A stretch of 6,849 bases of DNA, from positions 1 to 6,849 of the forward strand of contig JACMOT010000474.1 of assembly GCA_014377915.1 (NCBI GenBank), in the 5' to 3' direction. The position numbers were made by a program, and so were the translations under genes. Each line of letters begins with the position of its first letter. The stretch's first letter is position 1. Source of the stretch: Tardiphaga sp. Lineage in GTDB: Bacteria > Pseudomonadota > Alphaproteobacteria > Rhizobiales > Xanthobacteraceae. Positions 6,415-6,849 of this stretch are shown in pieces. The notes below the pieces were generated by a model. The model did not search any database and was not told where the DNA came from. It saw only the letters and a program-made list of their open reading frames with translations.

Positions 6415-6430
6415 TGGCACTATAATCGCC
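6415..6430 (+). promoter_or_regulatory. Possible promoter of the TonB-like gene: sigma-54-like -24/-12, or TATAAT -10 box
   Basis: TGGCAC (6415-6420) followed by five bases and TCGCC (6426-6430) keeps the GG and GC pairs ten bases apart, as in sigma-54 promoters (consensus TGGCAC-N5-TTGCA); the -12 half is imperfect. The same bases contain a perfect TATAAT at 6421-6426, which would be a sigma-70-type -10 box, but 16-18 bases upstream there is no good -35 (TGGCGC at best). Either reading would start RNA about 20-30 bases before the ATG at 6462. Confidence 0.35.
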
Positions 6431-6461
6431 ACGACGGCGTTCAACATGTCATGTCTGTAGT

Positions 6462-6849
6462 ATGGAATCACGGCTTCTCCTTCGCGCAGCCATCGCCGTT
6501 TCGGTGATCGGCCATCTGGCGCTGGCGCTCGGCGTCTATTTCGCCGACGCGCGACCGTTCGACCCATCGGTCACGGAGAATATCGCCGTCGATATCGTGA
6601 CGCCCGACCAGTTGGCGGCGGTGGCTGTCGAGCAGCCCGATCCCGACCCGACGCCGCCCGAGAAGCCGAAACCGGAATTCCGGCTTCCCGACCTCGACAA
6701 GCCGACCAGCGAAATGACATCGCAGGCAGCGGCACAGCAGGCTGCCGCGAAACAGGCGCCTGCGCCGCAACCGTCACAGCAGCGGCCGCCACCGACCCCT
6801 GGGCATCCTTCGCTGGAGCCAGCTTCCCAGCCGCCCGCACCGCCGCAAC
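6462..6849 (+). CDS. TonB/TolA-like inner-membrane protein (5' part; runs off the window)
   Basis: The first 129 codons of an open frame that continues past the right edge without a stop. A short N-terminus (MESRLLLR) is followed by one membrane segment (about 9-27) containing SVIGH, that is Ser14 and His18 in the SxxxH spacing found in the TonB and TolA membrane helices. Next comes IAVDIVTPDQL, close in pattern to the ISVTMVTPADL after the helix of E. coli TonB, then a Pro/Glu/Lys stretch (PDPDPTPPEKPKPEFRLP) and a Gln/Ala/Pro-rich linker, as expected for a periplasm-spanning arm. It probably couples ExbBD- or TolQR-type energy to the outer membrane or belongs to a related family; alphaproteobacterial TolA-like and DUF930 proteins have similar starts, and the deciding C-terminal domain is outside the window. 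The nearest upstream in-frame stop is at 6423-6425, so the ATG at 6462 is the best start, although no strong ribosome binding site is visible. Confidence 0.75.
   Translation, partial: MESRLLLRAAIAVSVIGHLALALGVYFADARPFDPSVTENIAVDIVTPDQLAAVAVEQPDPDPTPPEKPKPEFRLPDLDKPTSEMTSQAAAQQAAAKQAPAPQPSQQRPPPTPGHPSLEPASQPPAPPQ

Noticed and set aside
6190..6507. A plus-strand open frame of about 105 codons bridging the DUF3253 gene and the TonB-like start.
   Set aside because: It overlaps the DUF3253 gene in antisense and the TonB-like gene in another frame, and has no family likeness.

Overview
The window looks like chromosomal DNA of a high-GC alphaproteobacterium, most likely of the Bradyrhizobium/Rhodopseudomonas/Nitrobacter/Afipia group (Bradyrhizobiaceae). 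The reasons are the strongly GC-biased third codon positions, the MgtE, DUF218, DUF3253 and paired polysaccharide deacetylase proteins, and a palindromic intergenic repeat (arms containing GAAGCAATCCAG / CTGGATTGC) of a kind I associate with that group. The taxonomic call is inference; there is no rRNA or other marker gene.

Layout. Bases 1-211 are non-coding and hold a REP-like inverted repeat with a perfect 22-bp palindrome nested in its right arm. Bases 212-2336 carry two tandem, paralogous, exported polysaccharide deacetylases on the minus strand; the downstream copy has a long C-terminal extension. A divergent intergenic region of about 170 bp separates them from a plus-strand series: mgtE (Mg2+ channel/transporter), a small XRE-type helix-turn-helix protein, a DkgB-like aldo/keto reductase and a membrane-anchored DUF218 (YdcF/ElyC-like) protein. 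Gaps between these are 54-85 bp, so they may be read together, but nothing in the sequence proves one operon. A small DUF3253 protein lies convergently on the minus strand, 6 bp after the DUF218 gene. A TonB/TolA-like inner-membrane protein begins divergently from it and runs off the right edge.

How the genes relate. Several products act at the cell envelope: two exported deacetylases, a Mg2+ transporter, a DUF218 envelope protein and a TonB-like energy transducer. The link is thematic only. I see no mobile element, phage gene, CRISPR array, toxin-antitoxin pair, tRNA or rRNA, and no convincing undescribed system. The best leads are the nested-palindrome repeat, the conserved cysteine pair and unequal C-termini of the deacetylase paralogues, a sigma-54-like/TATAAT composite promoter before the TonB-like gene, and an interrupted palindrome just before the DUF218 gene.
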